Of a stretch of DNA of 24,085 nt, positions 6,663 through 15,290 are shown in pieces. The notes under the pieces are model-generated. The model was given only the letters and a program-made list of their open reading frames with translations. It searched no databases and was not told where the DNA came from. Made by a program: the position numbers and the translations under genes. Numbering within the stretch: position 1 is the first letter of the stretch; each line of letters opens with the position of its first letter. This stretch comes from an uncultured Roseburia sp. (GTDB lineage Bacteria; Bacillota; Clostridia; Lachnospirales; Lachnospiraceae): assembly GCA_910584215.1 (NCBI GenBank), contig CAJTYI010000041.1, positions 1-24,085 on the forward strand. The letters run 5' to 3'.

Positions 6663-7682
6663 ATGGTTATTTGTATGGACTGGTATCAATATGATTGGGA
6701 AATGGTTCCGGGGGAAGGTGCAAGGCTGCTGCGTGTCAGAGGGCCGCACCCCTGTCCGGCGCTGCCAGAGCAGTTAGACGGGGTACCTTTGCGAGAGCTT
6801 GGTGATTACTGCTTTGCGCCGCAGGGGCGGCTGCCGGAGCACTTCAATACGACGGAGACGGGAAAAGATGAGCACGATTTATCCCGGCATACCAGGAACT
6901 GTCCGGAGACATGCCTGCGGGATATCGGCGGCAGTTATCTGGAGCGGCTGGTATTGCCGGATTCCCTGCGGCGTATCGGAACATATGCATTTTATAATTG
7001 TAAGCGGCTTTCGTCTCTGACGATCGGTAAACGGCTTACGGACATTGGCAGTGACGCTTTTATGAATTGTCACCGGTTAAGGGAGATACATCTGCGGGCA
7101 GCGCCCAAGGAAAAGACGGGGGTGCGGCTTATGTTGGCGCAGATTTCGCAGGATTTGGAGGTATGGTTTGAGACAGAGGGAGCGCCTCTGGCGGCGCTCT
7201 TTTTTCCGGAGTATCATGAGACTTACGATGAGATCGCGCCGGCACACCTGTTTGGTCGCCATATTGTCGGGGAAGGATTTCGCGCCCGACAGTGTTTTGA
7301 CGAGGGTGTGGCGGACTTTAGACAGTACGATATGATTTTTCCAAAGGCGTGTGCCGAAGAGGAACAAGAGACGCTCTGCGCGATCGCTTGGGACAGGCTT
7401 CGTTACCCGATGGAACTGGAAGAGAAGCCCAGACAGATATATACCGATTATTTGAAAGGACATAGTGTATCGCTGCAGGAAAGGCTTGTCAGGGAGCGCG
7501 ACAGCGGGCAGCTCATGTTGCTGGGGGATATGGGATTTATCGCGAGAGAGGAGGCCGAATCTTGTATCCGGCTCGCATCCTCGGCAGGGTGGGCAAAGGG
7601 AGCCGCAGAGCTGATGCGCGTGAAAAGCCGCTGGTTTCCGCCGCAAGAGGCCGTGACGCGATATACATTCGATGATTTCTGA
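6663..7682 (+). CDS. Leucine-rich-repeat (BspA/LRR_5-like) protein of the VWA-MoxR cassette
   Basis: A 339-residue protein with at least two BspA-type repeats in its first half: LERLVLPDSLRRIGTYAFYNC, then LSSLTIGKRLTDIGSDAFMNC, then LREIHLR (about 95-145). Such repeats form protein-binding solenoids. The N-terminus has VPLRELGDYCF, a probable first repeat interrupted by a polar insert. The C-terminal half (about 150-339) is helical, with no domain I recognise. There is no signal peptide, sorting motif or membrane segment, so unlike many BspA proteins it is probably intracellular. The ribosome site is weak (GAG six bases before ATG 6663); ATG 6675 is an alternative. It precedes the VWA gene by 109 bases and shares its promoter, suggesting a scaffold or substrate adaptor for the VWA-MoxR pair; this role is inference. 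Confidence 0.8.
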   Translation: MVICMDWYQYDWEMVPGEGARLLRVRGPHPCPALPEQLDGVPLRELGDYCFAPQGRLPEHFNTTETGKDEHDLSRHTRNCPETCLRDIGGSYLERLVLPDSLRRIGTYAFYNCKRLSSLTIGKRLTDIGSDAFMNCHRLREIHLRAAPKEKTGVRLMLAQISQDLEVWFETEGAPLAALFFPEYHETYDEIAPAHLFGRHIVGEGFRARQCFDEGVADFRQYDMIFPKACAEEEQETLCAIAWDRLRYPMELEEKPRQIYTDYLKGHSVSLQERLVRERDSGQLMLLGDMGFIAREEAESCIRLASSAGWAKGAAELMRVKSRWFPPQEAVTRYTFDDF

Positions 7683-7791
7683 GAGGATTTTAAGGGAGTG
7701 ACAGACCGGCGGGCGGTAAGTTCATTGACATCTTGCAAACGGTTGGCGTTAAAAAGAAAGATTTGGTACATGTTAGGAGTTTGGTAAGACT

Positions 7792-9159
7792 ATGGCACAT
7801 ATTAAGACGCAGGAGGAGTGGGAAAATGAGATGGCGGAAAAAATACTTTCCCATATCCGAAGTGAACTATATCTGGAACTTCGCTTCTTTCAGCTGGCCT
7901 TGGCGGCGCTGCCGGTGCGGGCAGATGCTGCTCTCCGAACGTTTGCAACAGATGGAGCGGTTCTTTGTTTCTCTTCGGAGCAGGTCTTACGTTTGTTTGA
8001 GAAAAATCCTCTTTTTTTAAACCGCGCTTACCTGCACAGCGTATTGCACTGCCTGTTTTCGCATCTGTGGATAGTACCGCCGGAAGTGCCGCAGCGCAAA
8101 GCCGGACAGGATACGGCCGAGTGTTGCGATCTGCAGCTTTGGCATGTCGCGTGTGATATCATGGTGGAATGTACGATTGATGGCATGGATAAGAGCTGTA
8201 CCAGGCGCGTGCTAAGTTGGAGCAGGCAGAAGATGTATGAGGCGATGGAGCAGCAAAAGGAGCCGCAGTCTGCGCTGACAGTCTATCGAAGGCTCAAACA
8301 AATGTCCGCGGCAGAGACGTTAAGTTTACAGAAAGAGTTTTATACAGATGATCACCGCTATTGGCCGAAGCGGGAAGATGGCAGCGCAAACATGCAGCAG
8401 GCAGCCTTGAACCGTAAAAAATGGGACAGGTTATCGAGACAGATTAATTTGGAACAGGAGAGACGGGGAGGGGCGCCCGATGAGGGAGAAGCACTCTGTT
8501 ATGCACAGCTAAAGGCTATAAAGGCGAGGCGCAGCTATCGTGATTTTCTGCGGCAATTTGCGAGACGCCGTGAGGAACTTCACGCGGATATACAGGAGTT
8601 TGATTTGACTTTTTACACATACGGCCTGCGGCTGTATGGCAATCTGCCGCTGATAGAGCCGGTAGAAACCCGAGAAGTCAAAAAAATCAGGGAATTTTTG
8701 ATTGCGATTGACACCAGTTATTCCACAAACGGGGAGTTAATCAAGCAATTTTTGCGGGAAACCGCGCAGATTTTGCGGGAGAGTGAAAGTTATTTCGCCG
8801 ATTCTGTGATAAGGATTTTACAGTGCGATGATGCGGTGCGCAGCGATACCGTGCTTGCGGGACGACGGGAGTTGGAACAGTTTTTGGAGCGATTCGAGGT
8901 GTCGGGCGGCGGCGGAACAGATTTTCGTCCGGTATTTGCCTATGTTGACAAGCTGCTTTCGGCAGGGGAGTTAAAAAATCCGGGCGGCCTGATCTATTTT
9001 ACGGACGGATTGGGGACTTATCCGGCCAAGCGGCCCGCTTATAAAACCGCGTTTTTATTTTTGAAAGAGTACGACGAGACAAAAGTGCCGCCGTGGGCCA
9101 TAAGGCGGCGCATAGAGCCGGAAGCGTCAGGCGGGAATCAGACGTTTTATATTGCGTGA
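7792..9159 (+). CDS. VWA-like protein with degenerate metallopeptidase-like N-terminus (DUF2201-like)
   Basis: A 455-residue cytoplasmic protein. The C-terminal VWA domain (about 300-440) has a complete metal-ion-dependent adhesion site: DTSYS at 307-311, T376 in GGGTDF and D405 in YFTDGLG. The N-terminal part resembles the putative metallopeptidase domain found before such VWA domains, but the expected HExxH reads HSVLH (82-86), so the catalytic glutamate is replaced by serine and protease activity is unlikely. The middle is basic and helical (RRSYRDFLRQFARRREEL). The start is ATG 7792 with AGGAG 12 bases upstream, a long spacing, but no better in-frame start is seen. It is followed after 81 bases by a MoxR-type ATPase. 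VWA-MoxR pairs act as chaperone or metal-insertion machines; the client here is unknown. Confidence 0.85.
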   Translation: MAHIKTQEEWENEMAEKILSHIRSELYLELRFFQLALAALPVRADAALRTFATDGAVLCFSSEQVLRLFEKNPLFLNRAYLHSVLHCLFSHLWIVPPEVPQRKAGQDTAECCDLQLWHVACDIMVECTIDGMDKSCTRRVLSWSRQKMYEAMEQQKEPQSALTVYRRLKQMSAAETLSLQKEFYTDDHRYWPKREDGSANMQQAALNRKKWDRLSRQINLEQERRGGAPDEGEALCYAQLKAIKARRSYRDFLRQFARRREELHADIQEFDLTFYTYGLRLYGNLPLIEPVETREVKKIREFLIAIDTSYSTNGELIKQFLRETAQILRESESYFADSVIRILQCDDAVRSDTVLAGRRELEQFLERFEVSGGGGTDFRPVFAYVDKLLSAGELKNPGGLIYFTDGLGTYPAKRPAYKTAFLFLKEYDETKVPPWAIRRRIEPEASGGNQTFYIA

Positions 9160-9240
9160 GCGTGAGGGAACGATAGAATATGATAAGCAGCGTTTTATCG
9201 CGTATTGTGCCTGTACGAAGCGAAAGGAATGGACATCATT

Positions 9241-10743
9241 ATGAATATCAGAGAGGCAAAAGAAGAGATTAAAAATACGGTGCGCGCCTATCTTCTCAAA
9301 GATGAAGCGGGAGAATACCGGATTCCTTCGGTCAGACAGCGTCCTGTTTTGTTGATGGGGCCTCCGGGTATCGGCAAGACGCAGATTATGGAACAGGCGG
9401 CCAGGGAGCTTCGCATCGGCTTGGTGGCATATACGATCACCCATCACACGAGGCAGAGCGCCGTGGGTCTTCCGTTCATCCGCCAGGAGACGTTTGACGG
9501 GGAAGATCATTCGGTGACGGAGTATACCATGAGTGAGATCATCGCCAGCGTATACCGAAAAATACGCGATAACGGCCAGCGGGAAGGGATTTTGTTTATC
9601 GACGAGATCAATTGTGTCTCTGAAACGCTGGCCCCTACGATGCTGCAATTTTTGCAGTGCAAGACCTTTGGCAATCAAAAGATACCGGAGGGCTGGGTGA
9701 TTGTGGCAGCGGGAAACCCGCCCGAGTTTAATAAATCTGTGCGTGAGTTTGATATGGTGACATTGGACCGCGTGCGCTATCTCACCGTTACGGCCGATCT
9801 TATGGTCTGGAGGGAATATGCAAACCGCCAGCAGATACACGGTGCAATCTTAAGCTATCTGGAACTGCGCCCGGCACATTTTTATCAGGTAAAGACGGAT
9901 GTGGACGGGATGCAGTTTGTGACGGCGCGCGGTTGGGAAGATTTGAGCAGCCTGATGAAAGTTTACGAAGAGCTGGACGTGATGGTGGACGAAAACGTGG
10001 TGCGACAGTTTTTGCACCACGAAGAGATTGCAGCGGATGCCGCGGCGTATTTTGCATTATATCGAAAATATCAGGATGATTACGGGATCGCGGATATATT
10101 GGCGGGCAATGTCAGACCGACGGTGTACGCGAGATTGGAGGCGGCCGCTTTTGACGAGCGCGTCAGTGTGGTGAATCTGCTGCTTGACGCACTCCATCTG
10201 TGCTTTCGCGAGACGGCGGAACAAAAGCTGTTTGCGGACCGCTGGTATGCGTTTTTAAAAGAGCTTCGTTCTGCCATCAGAGGACAGGACAATCCTAGCG
10301 AGTGTTACCGCGATTTGCTGCGGCAGAAAACGGCGGAGGTTTCGCGGATGAAAAACGGCGGATGCTTAAGCAGCCGCGAGGAAAAGAGAGAGCGTCTACT
10401 GTGTGATGTCTTGGCAAAAGATGCGCCGGAGTTTGTGCCCGGGGATGACGAGAACACATATTTTGCCGGATGCAGGGAGAAGTTTGCGGTGCAGACGGCT
10501 CGTCTGGAGTGTTTGGAACATGAGATGGAAGATAAAATAAATCATGCGTTTGATTTCATCGAGACAGCGTTTTTAAACGAGCAGGAGCTGGTGATGTTTG
10601 TCACAGGGCTGACGCTCTCGGAGGACGCGGCGCTCTTTTTGGCGGAGCATCCCAACGAACGTTATCAAACGTACAGCGAACAGTTGCTGCTGGGGACAAA
10701 GCGGGCGGAACTTTTGCAGGAGCTAAGAAGCGGCGAATCATAA
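9241..10743 (+). CDS. MoxR-family AAA+ ATPase
   Basis: A 500-residue AAA+ ATPase. The Walker A motif is GPPGIGKT (40-47), Walker B is ILFIDEIN (117-124), and a sensor-1 region VAAGNPPEFN follows, as does a MoxR-type VTLDRVRYLTV segment. The C-terminal half (about 260-500) is long, helical and not recognised, longer than minimal MoxR proteins of about 330 residues. Upstream in-frame starts exist at TTG 9205 and ATG 9229, but AAAGGA at 9223-9228 can only serve ATG 9241, and the family N-terminus begins about there. It is co-directional with the VWA gene (81-base gap) and the ABC-class ATPase (63-base gap). The pairing implies that ATP-driven remodelling is delivered to VWA-bound clients; the target is not known. 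Confidence 0.9.
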   Translation: MNIREAKEEIKNTVRAYLLKDEAGEYRIPSVRQRPVLLMGPPGIGKTQIMEQAARELRIGLVAYTITHHTRQSAVGLPFIRQETFDGEDHSVTEYTMSEIIASVYRKIRDNGQREGILFIDEINCVSETLAPTMLQFLQCKTFGNQKIPEGWVIVAAGNPPEFNKSVREFDMVTLDRVRYLTVTADLMVWREYANRQQIHGAILSYLELRPAHFYQVKTDVDGMQFVTARGWEDLSSLMKVYEELDVMVDENVVRQFLHHEEIAADAAAYFALYRKYQDDYGIADILAGNVRPTVYARLEAAAFDERVSVVNLLLDALHLCFRETAEQKLFADRWYAFLKELRSAIRGQDNPSECYRDLLRQKTAEVSRMKNGGCLSSREEKRERLLCDVLAKDAPEFVPGDDENTYFAGCREKFAVQTARLECLEHEMEDKINHAFDFIETAFLNEQELVMFVTGLTLSEDAALFLAEHPNERYQTYSEQLLLGTKRAELLQELRSGES

Positions 10744-10806
10744 AAGACAGATACGGTCTGGTGACGCGTTATCAATGAAGATGCGGGACGAATATGGGAG
10801 GTTATC

Positions 10807-12522
10807 ATGTTATCATCAATGGAATTGCAGAGTTTACTGCGAAGAATAGATCACAAGGGTTATCCGGCCTACAAGGATACCAGGGGAAGCTATGATTTCC
10901 GGGGGTTTGTGCTCTCGATCGACCATGTGCAGGGGGACCCGTTTGCGTCTCCCTCCAAAGTCAGCGTACATATCAAGGGAGCGCAGGCAGGGTTTCCCAA
11001 GGAGTATTATAAAAAAAGGCATTGCAGGATTGCACTGCAGGATTTGCTTTTGCGCCATTTCGCGAGGGAGATCGAAAAGGTATCCCACAAGGCGGGCGGT
11101 TCCGGCAAAAGCGGCCTTATGGCGGTGAGCCGGCCAAGACAGGAGATCTTAGAGCGCAGCGCCTGCCAGATAACGCCGGATAACGGCAATCTCACCGTGC
11201 GCTTTGAGGTGGGTTTTCCGGCGAACGGGCGGACCATAAACGCCAGGGAGTTAGAAAAAATATTGTTCGATTTTCTGCCGAAATGCGTGTCTTTCAGTCT
11301 TTATTATAAAGCGTTGGACGAAAAAGAGGTGCAAAGATGCGTATGGCTGGCGGAGGACCAGCAGTATATCAGAGAGCAGCTTGCGGTTCAGGGGCTGACT
11401 GCTTTCGTGGCCAACGGCGCCATCCTGCCAAGGGAGTCGGGTGTTTCCGGGCGGCCGATGAAAGGGGCGGTTGTGTTTGCATCCCCCGCTTCTATGGAGG
11501 TAGAACTTGCGCTGCCGCATCACGGTCCGCTTAGGGGCATGGGAATCAAAAAGGGTGTGACGCTGATTGTGGGCGGCGGCTACCATGGAAAGTCAACCCT
11601 GCTCAAAGCGTTGGAGGCTGGCGTCTATAATCATATTGCCGGTGACGGCAGAGAGTATGTCATCACCGATGGCACCGCCGTCAAGCTTCGTGCCGAGGAC
11701 GGCAGAAGTATTAAAAAAACAGATATCTCCATGTTTATCAATCATCTGCCAAATAAAAAAGATACCGTACATTTTTACACCGAAGATGCCAGCGGCAGCA
11801 CTTCCCAGGCGGCAGCCGTGGTGGAGGCGATGGAAGCGGGGGCAAAGGCATTTTTGATCGACGAGGATACGTCGGCGACGAATTTTATGATTCGCGATGA
11901 GCTGATGCAGCGCGTGGTAAACCGCGAGAGTGAGCCGATTACGCCGTTTACGCACCGCATCCGGCAGCTTTATGAGGTTTACGGTATCTCCACCATACTG
12001 GTGGCGGGCAGCTGCGGCTCTTATTTTGAAAAGGCTGACTGTGTACTGCAAATGAAGCAGTACATGCCGTATGAGATTACAGAGTTTGCCAAAGAGGAGG
12101 CGCGGGTGTTTGCCGGCGAGCAAGGAGGCGCCCCTGCGGAAGAGGCTTTGGCGGCGGCCGAACCGGATGTGCTGCGTGTGATTAAGCCGGACAAAAGTTT
12201 TAACGATGCCAGATTTAAGATCAAAACGGGCGGTCTCGATACGATTACGCTCGGAAGGGAGCCGCTTGACGTGCGTTATCTTGAGCAGCTTTGCGACACC
12301 GAGCAGTTAAATTATCTGGGCACGCTGATCAAATACATGCAGTGCCATGTCTTTGACGGCAAAAAAACGCTGCAGCAGGCGGTAGAGACAGTGGAACGGC
12401 TGATTGCGGACAAAGGGATTGGGGCAGTCTGCGAGGGGAGTTATCTGCCGTGCCATCTGGCAGAAGTGAGGGCACAGGAGCTTTTCGCGGCGATCAATCG
12501 TTATAGAAAATTGGCGTTGTGA
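10807..12522 (+). CDS. ABC-class predicted ATPase (COG3044 / MRB1590-like)
   Basis: A 571-residue soluble protein of the family annotated as predicted ATPase of the ABC class. The P-loop is GGGYHGKST at about 255-263. A signature-like SGSTSQAAA segment is near 320, and a Walker B-like FLIDEDTSATNFM begins at D352, with the family-typical DEDTSA run. The YGISTILVAGSCGSYFEKAD block near 395-415 is also typical. There are no membrane segments, so this is not a transporter. A trypanosome member of this family, MRB1590, is a mitochondrial RNA-editing factor with an RNA-binding pore, which makes an RNA-related role plausible here. The start is ATG 10807 with GGGAGG five bases upstream. The next gene begins 21 bases past its stop, so it very likely shares an mRNA with the translation-related genes downstream. 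Confidence 0.88.
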   Translation: MLSSMELQSLLRRIDHKGYPAYKDTRGSYDFRGFVLSIDHVQGDPFASPSKVSVHIKGAQAGFPKEYYKKRHCRIALQDLLLRHFAREIEKVSHKAGGSGKSGLMAVSRPRQEILERSACQITPDNGNLTVRFEVGFPANGRTINARELEKILFDFLPKCVSFSLYYKALDEKEVQRCVWLAEDQQYIREQLAVQGLTAFVANGAILPRESGVSGRPMKGAVVFASPASMEVELALPHHGPLRGMGIKKGVTLIVGGGYHGKSTLLKALEAGVYNHIAGDGREYVITDGTAVKLRAEDGRSIKKTDISMFINHLPNKKDTVHFYTEDASGSTSQAAAVVEAMEAGAKAFLIDEDTSATNFMIRDELMQRVVNRESEPITPFTHRIRQLYEVYGISTILVAGSCGSYFEKADCVLQMKQYMPYEITEFAKEEARVFAGEQGGAPAEEALAAAEPDVLRVIKPDKSFNDARFKIKTGGLDTITLGREPLDVRYLEQLCDTEQLNYLGTLIKYMQCHVFDGKKTLQQAVETVERLIADKGIGAVCEGSYLPCHLAEVRAQELFAAINRYRKLAL

Positions 12523-12543
12523 TTACAGAAAGAGGCATTTTCG

Positions 12544-15288
12544 ATGGGCAATACACCAGAAATGAATATGCAAAAACAAATCAATGCGGCTGTGCTCGCC
12601 CATGTCGATGCGGGGAAAACCACGCTTTCGGAGGCGATGCTGTATTTGACCGGCAGTATCAGAAAGGCAGGGCGGGTGGACAACCGGGATGCGTTTTTTG
12701 ACACCAATCATTTGGAGCGCGATCGGGGAATTACTATATTCTCCAAACAGGCCGAGCTGATGGTGCAGGATATGCGCATGACGCTGCTCGATACGCCGGG
12801 ACATGTGGATTTTTCGGCGGAAATGGAACGCGTCCTCACGGTGCTTGACTATGCGATACTCGTGGTGAGCGGTGCCGACGGCGTGCAGGGACATACGAGA
12901 ACACTTTGGAATCTGTTAAAGAAATATCGGATTCCCGTGTTTTTATTTGTCAATAAGATGGATCAGCCCGGTGCAGACAAAGAGGAGCTGTTGGCCGAAA
13001 TTAGGCAGAAGCTGTCTGCCGACTGTATGGATTTTACGGAGGATACGGGCGACGCATTTTATGAAAATGTTGCCACCTGTGAGGAGCCGGTACTCTTGCA
13101 GTATCTGGAGAACGGATGGATAGCGGAGGAAGAGATCGCCAGGCTGGTCGGCGGGCGCAAACTGTTTCCCTGCTATTTTGGCTCTGCGTTAAAGATGGAG
13201 GGCGTACAGGAGTTTTTGGCGGGATTTTACCGCTATACCCAGCAGAAGGACTATGGCCCAGAGTTTGGGGCGAGAGTATTTAAAATCGCAAGGGACGAGC
13301 AGGGGAAGCGGCTCACCTATTTGAAAGTGACCGGAGGCGCCTTGAAGGTGCGCCAGGTTTTAACCGGCGCAAAGAAAGGGGAAGATGGTCAGGCAGAGTG
13401 TGACGGCTGGGAGGAGAAGGTAAATCAGATCCGCATTTATTCCGGCGAGAAATATGTCACGGCGGAGCAGATGACGGCTGGGGGAATCTGCGCGGTGACC
13501 GGATTGAGTGAGACATATCCGGGTCAGGGGCTGGGAGCGGAAGTTGATGAAGAAACGCCGGTATTAGAGCCGGTGCTCACTTACTGTATCGGACTGCCAA
13601 AGGAGATGGACGCCGCGCGCGCCCTGCCGCTGTTAAGACAGCTGCAGGAAGAGGAACCAGAGCTGTCGTTTGTCTGGGATGAGGAGTTGCAGGAGCTTTC
13701 GGCCAAACTTATGGGTGAAGTGCAGATGGAAATTTTAAAAAGCCTGATATGGGAGCGCTTTGGTTTTGAAGTTACATTTGGCAACGGCAAGATCTTATAC
13801 AAAGAGACGATTGCGGACCGCGTGGAGGGGGTCGGCCATTTTGAGCCGCTGCGCCACTATGCGGAGGTACATCTTTTGCTGGAGCCGGCGGACCCGGGCA
13901 GCGGGATGCAGTTTGCCGCGGATTGCAGCGAGGATGTGCTGGAGAGAAACTGGCAGCGATTGATTCTGACGCATCTTGAGGAAAAGCAGCATGTGGGCGT
14001 GCTGACCGGTTCGGCGCTTACGGATGTCAAAATAACGTTAAAGTCCGGCCGGGCGCACCAAAAGCACACGGAGGGCGGTGATTTCAGAAAGGCTACTTAC
14101 CGGGCTGTGCGGCAGGGGTTGATGCAGGCGGAGTCGGTGCTCTTAGAGCCGTATTATAGTTTTATCCTGGAGGTGCCGGAGGATGCGGTCGGAAGGGCTA
14201 TGACCGACGTGGAGCGCATGCACGGTAAAGTATCCTATGACGCTACGCAGGGGACAAAAGAGATGCGGGTCCTTACCGGGCGGGCGCCGGTATCCGGTAT
14301 GCAGGATTATCAGAAAGAGGTCATTGCCTATACCAGAGGGCATGGAAGTCTGACCTTTGCGCCCGGCGGTTATGAGCCGTGCCACAATGCAAAAGAGGTG
14401 ATTGAGGCGATCGGTTATGATGCCGAGCGGGATGTCAGAAATACGGCTGATTCCGTATTTTGTGCACACGGGGCGGGGTTTATCGTGCCCTGGAATGAGG
14501 TCCCGAAACATATGCATCTGGAGAGTATTTTGACGGAGCGTCTTTCCGATGAGGAAGCGTGGGAGATAACCAGGGCGTATAAGGAAGCCGCTTTCAGGCA
14601 GAATGTAAGCAGCGCAGACGGGGACGAACCGTGGATTGGCACGGATGAGATCGACAGAATATTAGCGCAGACCTATGACGCCAACCGCCGCGGCGGCCAG
14701 GCGGCGTCAAAAAATCGTTACAAGCTAAAAAGAACGAACGCGGGGCAGGCGGCCGTAACCAGAACTTATAAACCGCAGGTAAAATTGGAGGATTACTTGT
14801 TGGTGGACGGGTATAATGTGATATTTGCCTGGGAGGAACTTGGCGCGCTGGCGGCGGAAAATATCGACGGGGCGCGGGGCAGGCTTTTAGACATTTTGTG
14901 TAATTATCAGGGGATGCAGGGCTGTCAAGTGATTGCGGTGTTTGACGCTTACCGTGTGAAAGGGCATAAGACAGAAATTTTTGATTATCACAATATTCAT
15001 GTGGTTTATACCAAAGAGGCAGAGACCGCAGATGCTTATATTGAAAAGTTTGCCCACGAAAACAGTAAAAAGTATCATATTACGGTTGCGACATCAGACG
15101 GTTTGGAACAGATCATTATTCGCGGCGCGGGCTGTGACCTGCTCTCTGCCAGGGAACTAAGGCAGAGAATCGAGCAGGGGGAGAGATCGCTGCGCGAACA
15201 GTATCATGCCGCGGCAAAGGCGGGCAGAAACTTCCTGATGGACGGCATAGATATGGACAGACTGGAGATAGAGAAAGAAGAGGGATAA
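12544..15288 (+). CDS. Tet(M)/EF-G-like ribosomal GTPase fused to a C-terminal Rae1/YacP-type NYN nuclease domain
   Basis: A 914-residue two-part protein. Residues 12 to about 690 form a translation-factor GTPase closest to ribosomal protection proteins: G1 AHVDAGKT (19-26), switch I LERDRGITI, G3 DTPGH (83-87) with the catalytic histidine, G4 NKMD (137-140), G5 GSAL, then EF-G-like domains II to V. The domain IV tip, where Tet(M) has YSPVS, reads HQKHT, so tetracycline resistance is unlikely. After a basic linker (about 700-750), residues 750-914 match YacP/Rae1 NYN RNases: VDGYN (D755), FDAYRVKG, KEAETADAYIEKFA and TSDGLEQ supply the expected acidic residues. Stand-alone Rae1 of Bacillus subtilis cleaves mRNA in the ribosomal A site. 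Start ATG 12544 has AAAGAGG eight bases upstream. The fusion suggests GTPase-directed mRNA cleavage on stalled or selected ribosomes; that function is inference. Confidence 0.93.
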   Translation: MGNTPEMNMQKQINAAVLAHVDAGKTTLSEAMLYLTGSIRKAGRVDNRDAFFDTNHLERDRGITIFSKQAELMVQDMRMTLLDTPGHVDFSAEMERVLTVLDYAILVVSGADGVQGHTRTLWNLLKKYRIPVFLFVNKMDQPGADKEELLAEIRQKLSADCMDFTEDTGDAFYENVATCEEPVLLQYLENGWIAEEEIARLVGGRKLFPCYFGSALKMEGVQEFLAGFYRYTQQKDYGPEFGARVFKIARDEQGKRLTYLKVTGGALKVRQVLTGAKKGEDGQAECDGWEEKVNQIRIYSGEKYVTAEQMTAGGICAVTGLSETYPGQGLGAEVDEETPVLEPVLTYCIGLPKEMDAARALPLLRQLQEEEPELSFVWDEELQELSAKLMGEVQMEILKSLIWERFGFEVTFGNGKILYKETIADRVEGVGHFEPLRHYAEVHLLLEPADPGSGMQFAADCSEDVLERNWQRLILTHLEEKQHVGVLTGSALTDVKITLKSGRAHQKHTEGGDFRKATYRAVRQGLMQAESVLLEPYYSFILEVPEDAVGRAMTDVERMHGKVSYDATQGTKEMRVLTGRAPVSGMQDYQKEVIAYTRGHGSLTFAPGGYEPCHNAKEVIEAIGYDAERDVRNTADSVFCAHGAGFIVPWNEVPKHMHLESILTERLSDEEAWEITRAYKEAAFRQNVSSADGDEPWIGTDEIDRILAQTYDANRRGGQAASKNRYKLKRTNAGQAAVTRTYKPQVKLEDYLLVDGYNVIFAWEELGALAAENIDGARGRLLDILCNYQGMQGCQVIAVFDAYRVKGHKTEIFDYHNIHVVYTKEAETADAYIEKFAHENSKKYHITVATSDGLEQIIIRGAGCDLLSARELRQRIEQGERSLREQYHAAAKAGRNFLMDGIDMDRLEIEKEEG

Positions 15289-15290
15289 CC

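Noticed and set aside
7725..7753. Internal promoter before the VWA gene (perfect TTGACA at 7725-7730)
   Set aside because: The position 17 bases downstream reads GTTAAA, a poor -10 box, so read-through from the upstream promoter is the simpler reading.
9152..9180. Internal promoter before the MoxR gene (TTGCGT with TAGAAT)
   Set aside because: The -35 box is weak and overlaps the end of the VWA gene; not enough to claim a separate unit.
12544..14640. Tetracycline resistance gene tet(M)/tet(W)
   Set aside because: Overall fold matches, but the YSPVS tip motif is missing and a nuclease domain is fused; nothing in the context suggests a resistance or mobile element.
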